DNA of 64,000 nucleotides from Girardinichthys multiradiatus (taxonomy: Eukaryota > Chordata > Actinopteri > Cyprinodontiformes > Goodeidae), in the NCBI RefSeq assembly GCF_021462225.1, contig NC_061811.1, positions 7,527,663 through 7,591,662 on the forward strand. Direction: 5' to 3'. A program made the translations under genes and the position numbers. Every line of letters begins with the position of its first letter. Within the stretch, counting starts at the first letter, position 1. The notes beneath the pieces were generated by a model, which was given only the letters and a program-made list of their open reading frames with translations, made no database searches and had not been told where the DNA came from. Positions 33,989 to 44,410 of this stretch are shown here, in pieces.

Positions 33989-36670
33989 GTTCAGAATCCG
34001 CTTTATTGCCAAGTTCGTACATACAAACAAGGAATGACTCCGGTACACTTTGCTCTTTTGTTCTGTTTTTGCATTACAGAATATACAAATTTACAATGTA
34101 CAATATACACATATATAATAAAAAGGTGCATTTGCAACATCTGTATGCTGTTGTTTTGTACTCTATTAAATGTTCAACAGAGAAACAGCCTGGGGGAAGA
34201 AACTGTCTCTGTGGCGGCTGGTTTTAGCGAACAGTGCTCTGTAGCGGCGGCCTGAACAGTTTATGTGGGGTCTGGAGAGATTTTAGCAGCTCTTTTCCTG
34301 ACCCTAGACATGTATAAGTCCTGGATGGAGGGAAGGTCAGCCCTGATTATTCTCTCTGCATTCCTGATTATTCGTTGCAGTCTGGACCTGTCCTGTTTTG
34401 TGGATGAGCCAAACCACGCTGTCTGTATGCAGACTCATCACCGTCCTGGATCAGACCAATGACAGTGGTGTCATCTGCAAACTTAAGGAGTTTCACGGAT
34501 GAGTCCGCTGAGGTGCAGTTGTTTGTGTACAGGGAGAAGAGGAGTGGGGATGGAACACATCCCTGGGGGGCACCAGTACTTATTGATCTGGTTCGGGAGA
34601 AGATGCTCCCCAGTCTCACCTGCTGCTGTCGGTCCATCAGGAAGCTGTTGATCCACTGACAGGTGGAGGCTGGGACGTTGAGCTGGGTGAGCTTCTGGTG
34701 GAGGATGTCTGGTATGATGGTGTTGAAGGCCGAGCTGAAGTCTACAAACAGGATCCTGGCATACGTCCCTGGACGGTCGAGGTGTTGCAGGATGAAGTGT
34801 AAGCCTAAGTTGACTGCATCATCTGCCGACCTGTTTGCTCGGTGAGCAAACTGCAGGGGGCCTTTGATGTCTTTCAGGTGCTTCAACACCAGCCGCTCAA
34901 AGGATTTCATGACCACGGGTTGGTTTGCACAGGCTTTCAGGCATGATGGGGAGACGTTATCAGGTCCTCCAGCTTTCTTTGTTTTCATGCCCTGAAAGAG
35001 CCTGTTTACATCTTCCTTGGAGATCTTTAGTGCAGGCAGAGGATCTGAAGGTAAGGGGTTGGTAGCTTTGTGGGAAGAACTTGTTCCTGAATGGGATGTG
35101 GAGGAGATTATTTGAGGCGTGAATGGCTTCTTGTCATGTCAGCAGTAGAAGCTATTCAGACGGTTCGCCAGGCGAGGACTCTGTTCAGGATGGGTGGGGG
35201 GGTCTCCTATATGCAGTCAGGTTTCTCAGACCGGTCCATACAGCCGAAGCATCACCAGTAGAAAGGCTGTTCTTAAGCTTCTCACTGTAGCTTCTCTTGG
35301 CTGCTTTGATCTCTTTTGTTAGTTTGTTCCTGGCCTGCCTGTACCGCGCCCAATCTCCACTGCTGTGAGCTTCTTCCTTTTCCCTGCGCAGATTCCTGAG
35401 GTGTGAAGTAAACCATGGCTTGTTATTCCCAAAGGTGCAGAAGGTTTTGGTCTGCACACACATGTCCTCACAGAAACTCATGTATGATGTCACCACATCA
35501 GTTAGTTGGTTTAAGTAGGTGGCTGAGGTTTCAAAAACATCCAGTCTGTGCGTTCAAAGCAGCCCTGTAGCATCTGCTTTGATTCCTCAATCCACTTTTT
35601 AACAGCGTGAACCTTGGGTTTGGAAGCCCTTAGTCTCTGTCTGTAGGTTGGCATGAAGTGGATTAGAGAATGATCCGAAATACCCAGAGCAGCCCTGGTC
35701 ACAGCATGATATGAGTCCTTTAGAGCTGTGTAACAATGGTCCAGTGTGTTTTTGTCTCTGGTGGGACACTTAATATGCTGTCTGTATTTGGGGAGTTCCT
35801 TGGAGAGGTTTGCTCTGTTAAAATCTCCCAGTATTATGATGAAAGAGTCCGTGTATTTTTTCTCCTCGTCTGTAATCAGCTGAGCGAGATGTTTTTCCAC
35901 GGCAGAAGTGCAGCCATGAGGTGGACAATATGAGCCGATTATTAGAAACGAGGAAAACTCAGTGAATAAAACGGTTTACAGATTATGTCTCCAAATCAGG
36001 ACTACATGTTTTCCCCAGGACTTTTATGTCTCTGCACCAACCTTCATTTATATAAAAGCAGATTCCGCCTCCTCGCTTCTTCCCCGATAGCTCCGCAATG
36101 CAATCCGCTCTGAACAGCTGGAAGTCCGGCATCAGCAATGCGCAGGATGTTTTCGCTCAGCCATGTCTCGGTAAAGCAGAGAACCGCTGATCCATGAGGT
36201 CCATGTTTTCACCGGTGAGAAGAAGCAGCTTGTCCATCTTGTTGCTTAGAGAGCGGACATTTGTCAGATGGATTGAAGGCAGTGGTGTGCGAAGTCCTCT
36301 TTTGCGGAGTTTTACCAGCGCGCCAGCACGTTTCCCCCTCCAGCACTTTCGCCGCAGTATCGTATAGAGTGCCGCAGCTCCGCTTGCCAGAAGCTCAGTG
36401 AACCTCGGATCGATGAAAGATGGTGAAAATCTCCCAAGAGAGGACTCTCTGATGTTGAGAAGTTCCTCTCTACTGAATGAGACCACAGAATTGTGGCCCG
36501 AGACCACAGTACTGTGGCTCGAAAAACATAAAAACACACAAAAATACAAAAACAAAGAGAGAGCGAAGCTCCGAGGCTGCCATCGTCGGCACCATCTATG
36601 ACGGAAACCAAACTGTATTCTCTGTTTTTCATTTCTTCCTCTTGGTTTGTTACACCTCTCACTGTCTGAC
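33989..36670 (-). mobile_element. CR1/Rex-type LINE (EN + RT), minus strand
   Basis: The 3' tail at 33989-34080 (plus strand 'ttcagaatccgctttattgcc') matches the end of the LINE at 31920-32580, so both belong to one family. Going towards higher coordinates come the RT C-terminus, RT core, linker, endonuclease and a 5' region that ends near 36670. It is nearly full length for ORF2 but frame-broken in many places. It lies inside element B. Confidence 0.85.
34290..36560 (-). pseudogene. LINE endonuclease and reverse transcriptase
   Basis: On the minus strand the endonuclease begins with TPLPSIHLTNVRSLSNKMD (36290-36235). It has IIILGDFNRANLSKELP with the catalytic Asp-Asn (about 35840-35790), and GISDHSLIHF with the SDH motif (about 35690-35660). 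The RT follows: FERLVLKHL, then RSADDAVNLGLHF, ILFVDFSSAFNTI (first Asp, near 34760-34720), STGAPQGCVPSPLLFSLYTN and KFADDTTVIG, whose catalytic codons lie at 34470-34481. Breaks occur near 36200, 35905, 35505, 35180 and 34990, so no intact ORF2 remains. These proteins nick target DNA and prime reverse transcription there. CR1/L2/Rex group membership is from motif style; the exact clade is not settled. Confidence 0.85.
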
Positions 36671-39184
36671 TTTTACATTGTTCGACATATAAAATAACAA
36701 AACCTTATATTACGCTAAAAACACATTTATATACTAACTAAGCAAGGATAAAGCATTGACTGTCATATTGTATTATCCCACCATTAAGGTTAATGAAATA
36801 GTTTGAACCTGATCCAAGAATTTGTTCCACCCATTAGAATATTTTTAAAGTCGATGCTTTCTCTGGTGTTTTTAAAATCTAAGAACATGCAAAAAAAAAA
36901 AAAAAGGAATATATTTTGATAAAGAGCCCCCCTGATTTTATTTTTTTTCTCATCCTCCCAAACACACTCACATGCTGAATCCCATACCGACTTTCACAGA
37001 CGTGTAACAGTTTCCTGCATTTCAGAAACGTTCTTCGTTTAAACATCCAGTTAAACCCCATACAGACTTAAACATACCAGTTGTCCTTTGATGGTTAAGA
37101 AAATATAAACACTTTACTTTGTATTAACACAAGAGTCTTCCTGCATCAAGCAGTTAACATTTGAGCTTTGACTAGAAAAGAAAAAAATTAGATAAAACCT
37201 AGATTCTCAATTCAATTATGGACATTCTATCACTTTCTTGCGTATTTGTGAAGTTAATTTAGATGCCAGGGTAACTGCAGACCACTCCACGCTCACTTGA
37301 ATTTAAACTATTCAGATGTTCAATCATAAGTCCGGACTTTGAGCAGCACTTTGAGAGGCCAGCACCCAAGGAGTTCCTAAAAACCTGATTCTTTGTAAAT
37401 AAATTATCAAAAATAAAGAAAAAAATGAAAAAAATGTATAAACAAATGTTAGTGACAAATAATCCCACATGTATGATAAATGGATTCAACACTTAGATGA
37501 ACACAGACACAGACACATAGACAGACGTTTAGACAAACTTTTAGACAGACATATGCCAGCATTTGACATTCATACTTTTTACATCATATATGTATTTTGC
37601 TCCCCACATTTGTGTGTGTCTGTTCTTTGTTTCTGTGTGTGCGCTCGTGTATATATGTTGTGTTTGTGTGCTATACATGTGTACGTGTTCGTGCCTGGGT
37701 GCTGTTTGTCACACAAGCACACTCTTTTTGTCACACGCTGGTGGAAAGCAAGACATGGCGTGTGTGCAGGTGCGCGCACACACACACACAACTTGCAACC
37801 GGCAATTCCATTCCTCGAGCCTTCCTTTTTTCTAGCTTTCAGTCAGTTTCTACCTGAAACTCCTTCTCTATTTAAAATATGCGTTCATTCTAATCGAAGT
37901 GCATAAGTTTACATCTATCCCTCAAGAGTGAAAAAGGTTCAAGCAGTAATTTTAATCAGTAACACAGCTATAGCTACATTTGACTTGGGCATACCTGAAC
38001 ATTTAACCCATACTTGTAGGAACCATAAAACAAATCAAAGCAAAGCTTCTGGTGCGCACCACAAAAGCTCATTTGTTGTTTTAACACAGCAAATGAAACT
38101 TAGAAAGCATTTGAGGTTATCAAAATCAAAACATGCAGTTTTCGTCTCTCATCACATGCAACTCGTTTCAATGGCCACATTCATACAGATTTCAGTCTGA
38201 CATCGCATACAACTCACATAAATGCAAAACACCATCATTCATACATCATTCAGAGATTCACCCATTCATCTATCTGCCATACGGCCTTTTCATTCATACA
38301 TCTCATCCACACTTTTTCATCCTTCTTCATGTCCCTTCATGCCCCTGGGGGTCCACTGACTTGATTAATAGTTTGTTGATAGTCAGGCGAGTCAATTTAA
38401 AAAATTTTATGTGTGCACACATTTGTTTTATTATTAGATTACTGACTCCCTTAACAGGATTAATTTAACATCGCTGCAGAACACCAATCACCACAGAGAT
38501 CACAAACAGCTTTCTCTATTTCAAGCTTTGATTCTCCAAGGGGTCATCTTTGGATACCCCTAGGAAGGGAAAAATTGGGCAAGTGCACTCAACTGCAGTT
38601 CCTCTTTGCCTTACGGACAAATATTACTCAGCCCTTAAAATCTCTGCCTCTCGGGCATTTCAAAGAGGTTTCAACTGACCTCTACTCAAACCACCGGCTA
38701 CTTATTTTCAAGGACACTATGTACCTTTTATAATGTTTTTTTTTAAATATATATATCAAAATAGCTGTTTCTCTGCAAGGAGGCTTAATTCTTGGAGAGG
38801 AATCAGTATCAACACCAAGCACTCTATCATATAGGACTATTCTTGTCTTGGCACCACGACTTTAGCCGGGACATAAACATTACTTCAAGACTGCCAGGTA
38901 GCCAATTCCAACTTTGCATTTTTTTTATTGACTCCCTCCTTGCGCGCGCAAGCACGTGTCGACACACTAAGGTAAACAAGATGTCCTGTTTAATTTGAAA
39001 GGGATACTTCAGATTTCGTTCACTTGAATTAATAACCTGAGTGGAGGACCTATAGACAGCCATATTTCGAAGTGTAACAGAAGAGACAGATGATCTTACC
39101 CCTTCTGGTTCAACGGGCCCATTTCAGCAGTTCATGTCCCTCCGCCTGGACCTGCCATTTTTCCCTTTTCCCTCAGCAAAAACA
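36671..39184 (-). other. Element B interior, 5' portion
   Basis: About 2.5 kb without recognisable protein domains. It includes a GT/CA-rich stretch (37600-37800) and a short AT microsatellite near 38745. Near the 5' LTR a GTAAG splice-donor-like site (minus strand, 39095-39099) follows a short ATG frame, which is an arrangement seen in retroviral leaders. Confidence 0.5.
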
Positions 39185-39202
39185 GTCCCTGTTCGGGAGC
39201 CA
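39185..39202 (-). other. Element B primer-binding site (tRNA-Lys-like)
   Basis: On the minus strand TGGCTCCCGAACAGGGAC lies 4 nt inside the 5' LTR. It differs at one of 18 positions (T for G at position 5) from the well-known primer site complementary to tRNA-Lys3. Confidence 0.85.
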
Positions 39203-39206
39203 ATAA

Positions 39207-39764
39207 TGTGGGATAAGAAAGTTTACTAATTTAAAAATTATGAAGAGACAGCTGGTTTCCTCTCAAGAGCCGACGCGGGGGACCTTTTATTCAGAACACA
39301 TCTCTGAATACATTTTCATACAAAATCCCAAAGAATCCCAAAATCCCTTTCATGAGTCAACAGTCATATCATTGTTGTGTATGTGAGACTTTTTGACCAA
39401 TCAGATGTACCCTTTCACTTACGCACATTTTGGCACTCACAACATTGATTCTCAAGCACAGTTCTAACATTAAAAACATCTGGAAAAGAACAGGTTGGAC
39501 TATGTGACAGTTTACAATAACAATTTCATCACTTATCTGGACTGCTGAACTCTAATGTCAAAGTGACCTGGCAAGAGTCAGGGTATCATGACATTTCCTG
39601 CCTGAACTACAATAACAAGCCCATTAGTCGTTCCTCTCGCCAAGAACTTCTCCCTAATGTGATCTGTTTCCAGACGGCCATATTCCCAGAACACAGATTA
39701 AAAGTGTTATTGTTTTTACCATATGCAAGATGAATTCTAACAAACAAAACTTCAAGCTTCCACA
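39207..39764 (-). repeat. Element B 5' LTR (558 bp)
   Basis: Its ends are TGTGGGAT and CTTCCACA. A minus-strand AATAAA lies at about 39286-39291, leaving roughly 80 bases of U5-like sequence before the primer site. The other LTR is at 31595-32811. Confidence 0.9.
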
Positions 39765-39771
39765 ATGTAAG
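39765..39771. other. Overlapping target duplications
   Basis: ATGT (39765-39768) is the right duplication of element B, and TAAG (39768-39771) is the left duplication of LTR-A copy 2. They share one base. Confidence 0.8.
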
Positions 39772-40085
39772 TGTTGTGATTATGAATCTGAAAATATTAT
39801 TTAATATTTTATATTAATAAATTTATATTTTATCAAATAATATTTCGGTCTGTTAAGGGTTATCCTGTGAATACCAGCCCAGTAAGGCGATGGTATTTGG
39901 ACAAAATAGAAAGGGTGAGCCAAGCTCTGACATTATTGAACAGCATAAACTCTGCACACACATGGAATGAATTCACACAATTTCTCAAAATACAAGAACT
40001 TATTAACAAAAATAAGTCAACTCAAAGTCAAACAAATTTCAATCAAAAAACTCTTTACTATGCTAAAACAATCCAACTAAACTAC

Positions 40086-40211
40086 TGTAGTGTCTTAAAT
40101 AAACCGAGGAGGCTCTAACTATGTTCGTACCTCTTTATTGTTGTGCTGTGTACGTCTCAGAATACAAGGACTGAACCAACTCAGAATAATCACGGGGGTG
40201 AATACACCACA
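40086..40211 (-). repeat. Gypsy-2 3' LTR (126 bp)
   Basis: It runs from TGTAGTG to CACCACA on the plus strand, after the 5-bp duplication ACTAC (40081-40085). It equals 44411-44561 except for one substitution and the absence of a 25-bp segment. A minus-strand AATAAA signal lies within it. Confidence 0.93.
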
Positions 40212-40225
40212 TCATCCCCTTTTAG
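40212..40225 (-). other. Gypsy-2 polypurine tract
   Basis: Minus-strand CTAAAAGGGGATGA abuts the 3' LTR start (TGTGGTG). Confidence 0.85.
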
Positions 40226-40447
40226 ATGTAAATAACTTTTTTATCTACATTAACTAAAATAAACTAAAGTCACTTATTTCAGCTTACGTGCATATTCATA
40301 TAGAACCAAACAATGACCCAAATATGTATTTGCTTGATAATCAAGACATTATTTTTCCTCTTTCTGTTTACCTCTGCATCTAAACTCAGATATAATCCAT
40401 AATGCAACGAGAATAATAACTGAACACAACATTTAGAACTGTTATGC

Positions 40448-42058
40448 CTAGATAAACACAAAGTTATTCCAGATATCGTTTGGCGTATTCCGTGGTCGCG
40501 TGGAACGCCTCACAACCACAGAAGTATCTGGGGAAACAGTGGGGTGCACCCCAGAGTCCAGAGCACTTTGTTCAGGTGTAATGTTTACATCACTTTGCTC
40601 TTGTGTTGGTGTTTCAGGGTCCTTGATCTCTGGTTCAGCTACAGTTTGGGTACAAAGCTGATCCCCATGTTGTCTGTGCACAGTGCTCGAGTACCGCTCT
40701 TTTACTTCATAAGAGACTGGACCAGTTTGTCTTACCACCTGTCCAGGTATCCACTTGTGAACTTCTCCCCCTGTGTTGCGAAGATACACCGAATCAGCAA
40801 CAGAAAAAGAACGGTCCACAGCAGTGAGGTCATGTTGAGCTTTTTGTCGATACTGCTTCCTGCAAACAGTCTCCTTGATGTTAGGTTTGATGAAATCCAG
40901 CCTGGTGCGGATGTGTCTGTGCAAGAACAATTCTGCTGTAGACCGACCCGTTGTGCAGTTCGGCGTAATACGGTACTGCAGAAAAAACAATGAAAGTTTG
41001 TCCTCAATGCCACATGAGCGGCTGGCTAGTTTTTTCATGCCCACTTTAAATGTCTGCACATATCTTTCAGCCAAACCGTTTGTCGCAGGGTGTCCCGGTG
41101 CGCCTGTTGTGTGCAAAATGCCATTTTGTGTCACAAACGTTTGGAACTCTGCAGATGTGAAAGTGGTGGCATTGTCTGTGACTATTTGTTCAGGGAGTCC
41201 ATATGAAGCAAACAGTCTCTTCAGCTTTGTAATCGTGGCTTGTGATGTGATGTGTGGCATACGAAATACCTCCAACCACTTTGAAAATGAATCAACCACA
41301 ATCATGAACATGCTGTCGAGGAAAGGTCCAGCAAAGTCGATATGCAGTCTTTTCCAGGATTCACCTGGAAACTCCCAGGGATGCAGTGGAACATGCTGTG
41401 GCATCTTCTGTTCCAACTGACATGCTTCACATGTTTTACAAACCTGTTCCAGGTCCTTATCCAGATTTGGCCACCAGACATATTTGCGAGCTAAGGCCTT
41501 GGATTTTATGATTCCTTGGTGACCAGAGTGAATCTCATTTAACACCGCCTTTCTCATTTTAGAGGGTATAATCACTCTGGTTCCCCACAAAACACAACCC
41601 ATCTCAGTTGAAAGCTCAGTCCTCTTGTTGTGATAAGCTTTCAAACCCTCATCTGTAACAGTAGGCCAACCTTCCATGACACACTGGTAAACCCTTGACA
41701 AGTCCATGTCTGTGCGTGTGGCCTGAGCTCCCTGGGTCGCATTTAGTGGAGCTCTTTCCATATGCTCAGCTAACAGCGAGTGTACTGCTGCTGAACTCAA
41801 TGCCGTTCCAGTGTCCCCTGTTTCTGGCAGAGGACTGCGAGAGAGCCCATCTGCATTGCTGTGTTCTGCTGATTTTTTGAAAACAATGTGGTAATCATAT
41901 GCTGACAATATGATAGCCCACCTTTGAATGCATGCTGCAGCTAGGGTAGGTAGGTTCTTGTGCTCACCAAAAAGTGTCAGCAGGGGGCGATGGTCTGTTG
42001 CTAGGGTGCAATGCCTGCCCCATAGGTACTGGTGAAACTTTTTTACTCCATAAATCAT
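40448..42058 (-). CDS. Gypsy-2 RNase H end and integrase
   Basis: This is a 536-codon open frame. Residues about 1-80 complete the RNase H domain (LATDHRPLLTLF, then SAEHSNADGLSR). The integrase follows: HSGHQG and CKTCEAC form the HHCC zinc domain (about 178-215), LHIDFAG has the first Asp (about 237), VTDNATTF the second (about 295), and GHPATNGLAERYVQTFK the Glu (about 331). A C-terminal region with a GPVSYEV-type beta-barrel and an acidic, Pro-rich tail ends at the TAA at 40448-40450. No chromodomain is seen. The frame is separated from the RT frame by a single indel in an A-run at 42090-42097. Integrase inserts the element cDNA into the chromosome; all catalytic residues are present. Confidence 0.93.
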   Translation of the reverse strand: MIYGVKKFHQYLWGRHCTLATDHRPLLTLFGEHKNLPTLAAACIQRWAIILSAYDYHIVFKKSAEHSNADGLSRSPLPETGDTGTALSSAAVHSLLAEHMERAPLNATQGAQATRTDMDLSRVYQCVMEGWPTVTDEGLKAYHNKRTELSTEMGCVLWGTRVIIPSKMRKAVLNEIHSGHQGIIKSKALARKYVWWPNLDKDLEQVCKTCEACQLEQKMPQHVPLHPWEFPGESWKRLHIDFAGPFLDSMFMIVVDSFSKWLEVFRMPHITSQATITKLKRLFASYGLPEQIVTDNATTFTSAEFQTFVTQNGILHTTGAPGHPATNGLAERYVQTFKVGMKKLASRSCGIEDKLSLFFLQYRITPNCTTGRSTAELFLHRHIRTRLDFIKPNIKETVCRKQYRQKAQHDLTAVDRSFSVADSVYLRNTGGEVHKWIPGQVVRQTGPVSYEVKERYSSTVHRQHGDQLCTQTVAEPEIKDPETPTQEQSDVNITPEQSALDSGVHPTVSPDTSVVVRRSTRPRNTPNDIWNNFVFI

Positions 42059-42075
42059 TCCCAGTGCCTCTTTTT

Positions 42076-43059
42076 TTATTTGAGGGTACTTTTTTTTGCT
42101 GGGGACAGCGTTCGGGAAGCGTATGCTATTGGTCGCTCCTCCCCACTTGACATTGTGTGCTGTATAACCGCACCGATGCCATATGCAGATGCATCACCCG
42201 CTAAGGTGAGAGGCAGGTTGGAGTCATAGTGCGTTAGCACCCGATCACTTGTCAGCAGACCTTTGCACCTATCAAATGCTGCCTGCTCTGGTTCAGTCCA
42301 TCTCCAAGTCACGTTGTCTTTTAGTAACTTGTAAAGTGGAGCTAGGGTTGTGCTTTGCATTGGCACAAATCTCCCATAATAGTTAACAAGTTCCCGGAAC
42401 GCTTGAAGTTCTTTCACATTAGTAGGAGCAGGAGCGTCCTGTATTGCCCTCACCTTTTCTTCTGACGGGTGCACTCCATTTTCATCCAGGACGTGTCCCA
42501 GATATTCAATTCTTGACTTGTTAAACTCACACTTGGAACGTTTCACTCGCAGGCCATTTTCCTGAAGACGTTCCAGGACCTTCTCCAGGTTACTCATATG
42601 TTCTGCTTTTGAGCGTCCAGTGATGAGCAAGTCATCCAGGTAGACCACCACTGGTAACCCTTTCATTATGTTTTCCATAATGCGCTGAAAAATCGATGGA
42701 GCCGTACTGATTCCAAAAGGTAGCCTGTTGTAAACTAACAGTCCTTTATGAGTATTGACAGTCGTGTACTTCTTTGAATCCTCATTCAACAATACTTGTT
42801 GATAGGCTGCTGCCAGATCTATCTTTGAGAAGTACTTTCCTCCCCTGAGAGTTGCCAGTAGTTCCTCCAAATGTGGTAGAGGGTACGTATCCGCTTCAAG
42901 GGTTTGGTTCACTGACACTTTGTAATCCCCACACAAACGAATAGAAGCGTCTCTCTTTAGCACCGGCACTATCGGTGCTGCCCACTCGCTGTGTCTCACA
43001 GGTGTAATAATATTACACATTTCCAATCTTTCAAGTTCTTTCTCCACCCTTTCCTTCAT
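42076..43059 (-). CDS. Gypsy-2 reverse transcriptase and RNase H start
   Basis: This is a 327-codon frame. The fingers start with WAAPIVPVLKRD. YFSKIDLAAAYQQV carries the first catalytic Asp (about residue 80), LPFGISTAPSIFQRIM is the substrate-binding block, and VVYLDDLLITG has the catalytic pair (codons 42631-42642). The thumb and connection lead into the RNase H start (LTLAGDASAYGIGAVIQ). The frame ends early at 42076 because of an A-run length change. At its start an 8-bp tandem duplication separates it from Gag-protease. The domain sequence is otherwise complete. It copies element RNA into DNA. Confidence 0.93.
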   Translation of the reverse strand: MKERVEKELERLEMCNIITPVRHSEWAAPIVPVLKRDASIRLCGDYKVSVNQTLEADTYPLPHLEELLATLRGGKYFSKIDLAAAYQQVLLNEDSKKYTTVNTHKGLLVYNRLPFGISTAPSIFQRIMENIMKGLPVVVYLDDLLITGRSKAEHMSNLEKVLERLQENGLRVKRSKCEFNKSRIEYLGHVLDENGVHPSEEKVRAIQDAPAPTNVKELQAFRELVNYYGRFVPMQSTTLAPLYKLLKDNVTWRWTEPEQAAFDRCKGLLTSDRVLTHYDSNLPLTLAGDASAYGIGAVIQHTMSSGEERPIAYASRTLSPAKKSTLK

Positions 43060-44357
43060 TCCTTCATCGCAAAAGGAAGAGGCCTGTGTTTACAAACTTT
43101 TGGCAGCATTTCAGGTTTGACCCCGATGGTAGCTTTAATGTCTTTCAATGTGCCCAACTCCTCCTTGAATACATCACTGTAAGTATCCAAAAGCTCATTG
43201 AGTGATAGGTGTTTTGGCTCACCCACGTATTTAATCTGCAGCCAGTTAATCCGGAGTTTTGTCAACCAGTTCCTTCCACACAGTGATGCGCCATGTCCCT
43301 TAACAACCAACAGTGGCAAATCCACAGCTTGGTCTTCATACCCCACGTTTGCTACAAGCTGTCCCAAAACACAAATACGTCCTCCATTGTACGCTTTGAG
43401 CTTCACCTTAGCCGGTTGCAACGGCAGGTGTGAGAACTTTTTCAAATATGTAGGATGTGAAATGACACTTTTTGCTGCTCCTGTGTCAATTTCCATTTCC
43501 AATTCAACATTGTCTATAGCAAATGTTGCTTTATATCGCTCATCATCCTCAGCACTAATAGTCAAAATGGCTAACTCCTCTTCTGGGTCTTCCTCAGCTG
43601 TCACATACTTTGTCTCTCTGCTTGGCACACTCTTTTCATGACCCTTCTGCACTTTAGCTCGACATGCTTTCCTAAGGTGTCCAATTTTCCCACAATTATG
43701 GCATTTAGTCTCTTTGAAATGACATTTATTTGCATTGTGATTTTTTCCTTTGCATCTGTAGCACATATTTGTTTTTACTGGCCTCACCTTGTGAATGTTT
43801 GCCTCACTAGCCCATTCACCCTCCGCGCCTCTAAGCTGTCGAGTGTCTCTGTCTGCGGTCTCCATATTGAGAGCAATCTCAAAAGCTTTGGCGAAGGTCA
43901 GCCGGTCCTCCGAAAGTAACCTCCTCTGGCAGGCTTCGTTTTTAATTCCACTTACAAACCGGTCCCTCAGGGCAGAATCCAGCGACGCACCAAAATCACA
44001 GTTAGCTGCTTGTTGTTTTAGCTCTGCAACATACTGGGCATCAGTCTGACTCGTCTTTTGGTTGCATTTATTAAAACGAAAACGTTCAGCAACTAATATG
44101 GGCTTGGATTCATAGTGTTCTTTCAAAATGTCCACAATCTCGCCAAATGTCTTGTCTTTTGGTTTTTCAGGCTGTACAAAGTTTCGTAAAAGACCGTATG
44201 CTTTAGCACCCATTACACTTAGCAACACCGCCACGTGCTTTTCTTCATCAATATCGTTAGCTTCCAGGTACTGCTCCAGACGCTCGATATAAGCTGTCCA
44301 CGGCTCAACCTCTGCTCTGAAGTCATCTATTTTTCCAACCTGAGCCATTGTACTCAC
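43056..44357 (-). CDS. Gypsy-2 Gag and aspartic protease
   Basis: This 433-codon frame starts at ATG 44355-44357, about 40 bases inside the primer site. Residues 1-180 are capsid-like (WTAYIERLEQYLEAN, then CDFGASLDSALRDRFVSGI). Two CX2CX4HX4C zinc knuckles follow (CYRCKGKNHNANKC and CHNCGKIGHLRKAC, about 198-232). The protease has EIDTGAAKSVIS with the catalytic Asp-Thr-Gly (about 291) and ends after LCGRNWL. The frame stops at 43056-43058, just after an 8-bp tandem duplication (43052-43067) that shifts the join to the RT. Gag packages the RNA, and protease cleaves the polyprotein. Confidence 0.93.
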   Translation of the reverse strand: MSTMAQVGKIDDFRAEVEPWTAYIERLEQYLEANDIDEEKHVAVLLSVMGAKAYGLLRNFVQPEKPKDKTFGEIVDILKEHYESKPILVAERFRFNKCNQKTSQTDAQYVAELKQQAANCDFGASLDSALRDRFVSGIKNEACQRRLLSEDRLTFAKAFEIALNMETADRDTRQLRGAEGEWASEANIHKVRPVKTNMCYRCKGKNHNANKCHFKETKCHNCGKIGHLRKACRAKVQKGHEKSVPSRETKYVTAEEDPEEELAILTISAEDDERYKATFAIDNVELEMEIDTGAAKSVISHPTYLKKFSHLPLQPAKVKLKAYNGGRICVLGQLVANVGYEDQAVDLPLLVVKGHGASLCGRNWLTKLRINWLQIKYVGEPKHLSLNELLDTYSDVFKEELGTLKDIKATIGVKPEMLPKVCKHRPLPFAMKE

Positions 44358-44395
44358 TAGTACTGATACTTGATGTCTTCTCCCCTCCGAAAAGT

Positions 44396-44408
44396 ATCCT
44401 CGTCGCCA
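44396..44408 (-). other. Gypsy-2 primer-binding site
   Basis: Minus-strand TGGCGACGAGGAT lies two bases inside the 5' LTR, the expected position for tRNA priming of minus-strand synthesis. Confidence 0.8.
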
Positions 44409-44410
44409 GT

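Larger units (their letters stand above)
31595..39764 (-). mobile_element. Element B: provirus-like LTR element without genes
   Basis: This is a complete LTR architecture on the minus strand. The 5' LTR is 39207-39764, a primer site lies at 39185-39202, a polypurine tract lies at 32812-32825 and the 3' LTR is 31595-32811. A 4-bp ATGT duplication lies outside both ends. After removing two LINE insertions (31920-32580 and about 33989-36670), the interior is about 3.7 kb, yet it shows no gag, protease, RT, integrase or env motif on either strand. It is either a non-autonomous LTR element mobilised in trans or an ERV whose coding region was replaced. Confidence 0.85.

Noticed and set aside
37469..37906. 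His/Cys-rich 145-codon frame
   Set aside because: It is driven by CA/GT-rich DNA with three overlapping frames open at once and no protein motif.
42991..43919. Plus-strand frames opposite the gypsy-2 genes
   Set aside because: They are antisense shadows of the intact minus-strand Gag-Pol frames.
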